Assembly (NCBI GenBank): GCA_023375785.1
Contig: SZWC01000578.1
Coordinates: 145,090 to 186,632 of the forward strand
Length of the DNA stretch: 41,543 bases
Direction of reading: 5' to 3'
Origin: Penium margaritaceum
Lineage: Eukaryota; Streptophyta; Zygnematophyceae; Desmidiales; Peniaceae
Shown here: piece by piece, positions 40,530-41,543 of the stretch
Numbering within the stretch: position 1 is the stretch's first letter
How the letters are laid out: every line of letters starts with the position of its first letter
Made by a program: the position numbers and the translations under genes
Notes under the pieces: generated by a model
What the model was told of the DNA's origin: nothing
What the model saw: only the letters and a program-made list of their open reading frames with translations
The model's database searches: none

Positions 40530-41543
40530 CAAGTATGATGCATAGTGGTCACTTTCACTCTCATTATGCTAAAAAATATAAATTGCAGCTGCTACAGGCC
40601 CCTTCTCCTGTAAAATGAAGTTCCATGTCATATGCGTGCATTCATCAATAAGACCCAACAGGGATCAAAAGCACCTTCTATTGTTGAAGTTGGGTACTAG
40701 TGGCGTGGAGTCCAAACATGGATGTGAACCAGTTGCAAAGTTTTTGTGGACATGTGGTTGTGATGATGAAATAACTGCTGTATAATTTGACCACTTCCAC
40801 AAGTGAAGCATGAATGTGATCGCTCCTACATTAAAATCATTTCAAGATCAAGGCCATTTGGACGTGCTTGAGTGAGAGGGGAGATGCCACAGTATGAGCC
40901 AAACATTGATGCAAGATCTCAAGAGTGCTGGAATCTAGTTTCGTGGGCATGTGGACAAGTTATGATAGATCGTAGCGGTATAGTGCATAGATCACCCACA
41001 TCTGGACCCCTTCCGAATTCCATACGACCTCAAGGATTGTTATACCAGCCGTTCTTTTTTTGTGATTATAAATCCTCTGTCTGAATCTATCAGTGACACA
41101 GACAATAGATTGATCCTCGGTCGTGGGACGTACAACACTCCAGTAAGGCATACCTCACCATGTTGACCCTGACTATGTAAATTCCTCACCTCTTTCATCT
41201 GGAATTGACTCCCTTGATGATTTTTGAACTACAGAAAGGAATGTTGAAGTACACACTATCCCAGAAAAACTCCTATTGTAACACATGTACTACATGTCAC
41301 TGGTTTCAAGGATCCAAGGTGGTCCTTGGTTATGGTATTTCCTACATTTTTTTGTCTCTCGACGTGTACAAGATGTGTTCATGCTGAGATTTGCGAGGGA
41401 ACACTAAAGTTAAGACTCGAGAGTGATCCAGGGGCTGTTACGAGGCCAACTGCTTGCCATGAAATGGTTCAAAATGCAAGCCAACTTGATCCCATGGTTG
41501 TACTATGTCCTCCTCATTGTTCGATACTACTCTGTTCCCCCCC
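40530..41543. other. Unassigned AT-rich sequence to the window end
   Basis: No domain recognised in either strand; probably more decayed retroelement. The window ends in a run of seven C. Confidence 0.4.

Overview
This window looks like a repeat-rich nuclear segment of a eukaryote, probably of the green lineage (land plant or charophyte-type alga). The reasons are Ty3 chromoviruses with an initiator-tRNA-Met primer site, Ty1/copia elements, an intron-containing cyclophilin exon, and no bacterial-style gene packing. The species cannot be fixed from the sequence. The window starts in a GA microsatellite and ends in a C run, and a C run with an N lies at 29.47 kb, so it may be a whole contig limited by low-complexity sequence.

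Only one piece of an ordinary host gene is recognisable: exon 1 of a cyclophilin (peptidyl-prolyl isomerase) at 111-179 on the minus strand, ending in a GT splice donor. Its remainder lies left of the window. From 180 to about 4266 there is upstream sequence and an AT-rich stretch in which I recognise no gene.

4285-8343 is a 5'-truncated non-LTR (LINE) element on the plus strand: endonuclease, reverse transcriptase and a C-terminal zinc-binding region, broken by several frameshifts, with an A-rich tail and an 18-bp direct repeat on both sides. 8800-17280 is a structurally complete but dead Ty3 chromovirus on the minus strand, with two LTRs, PBS, PPT, a 5-bp GTGGT target duplication, and gag-PR-RT-RH-INT-chromodomain order.

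17306-18059 is a probable non-autonomous DNA element whose ends resemble those of the DNA transposons further right. About 20.3-21.06 kb holds a much decayed Ty3 reverse transcriptase (minus). 21384-27169 holds the most interesting structure: two divergent pogo/jerky-like DDE transposase genes in convergent orientation. The first (plus) has clear terminal inverted repeats and a TA target site and is broken by only two nonsense codons. The second (minus) has one recognisable end and more lesions.

27.2-41.5 kb is a graveyard of older retroelements: a Ty3 chromovirus (plus, 27.69-29.37 kb); a decayed sibling of the 8.8-17.3 kb chromovirus (minus, about 30.5-34.4 kb) interrupted by a copia fragment; a third Ty3 integrase-chromodomain fragment (minus, 35.4-36.25 kb); a Ty1/copia pol (minus, 36.3-39.3 kb); and an internally deleted copia of LTR-RNase H-LTR form (39.6-40.53 kb). 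Several strong hairpins or palindromes stand out in this otherwise decayed region. No rRNA, tRNA, CRISPR or operon-like structure was seen.
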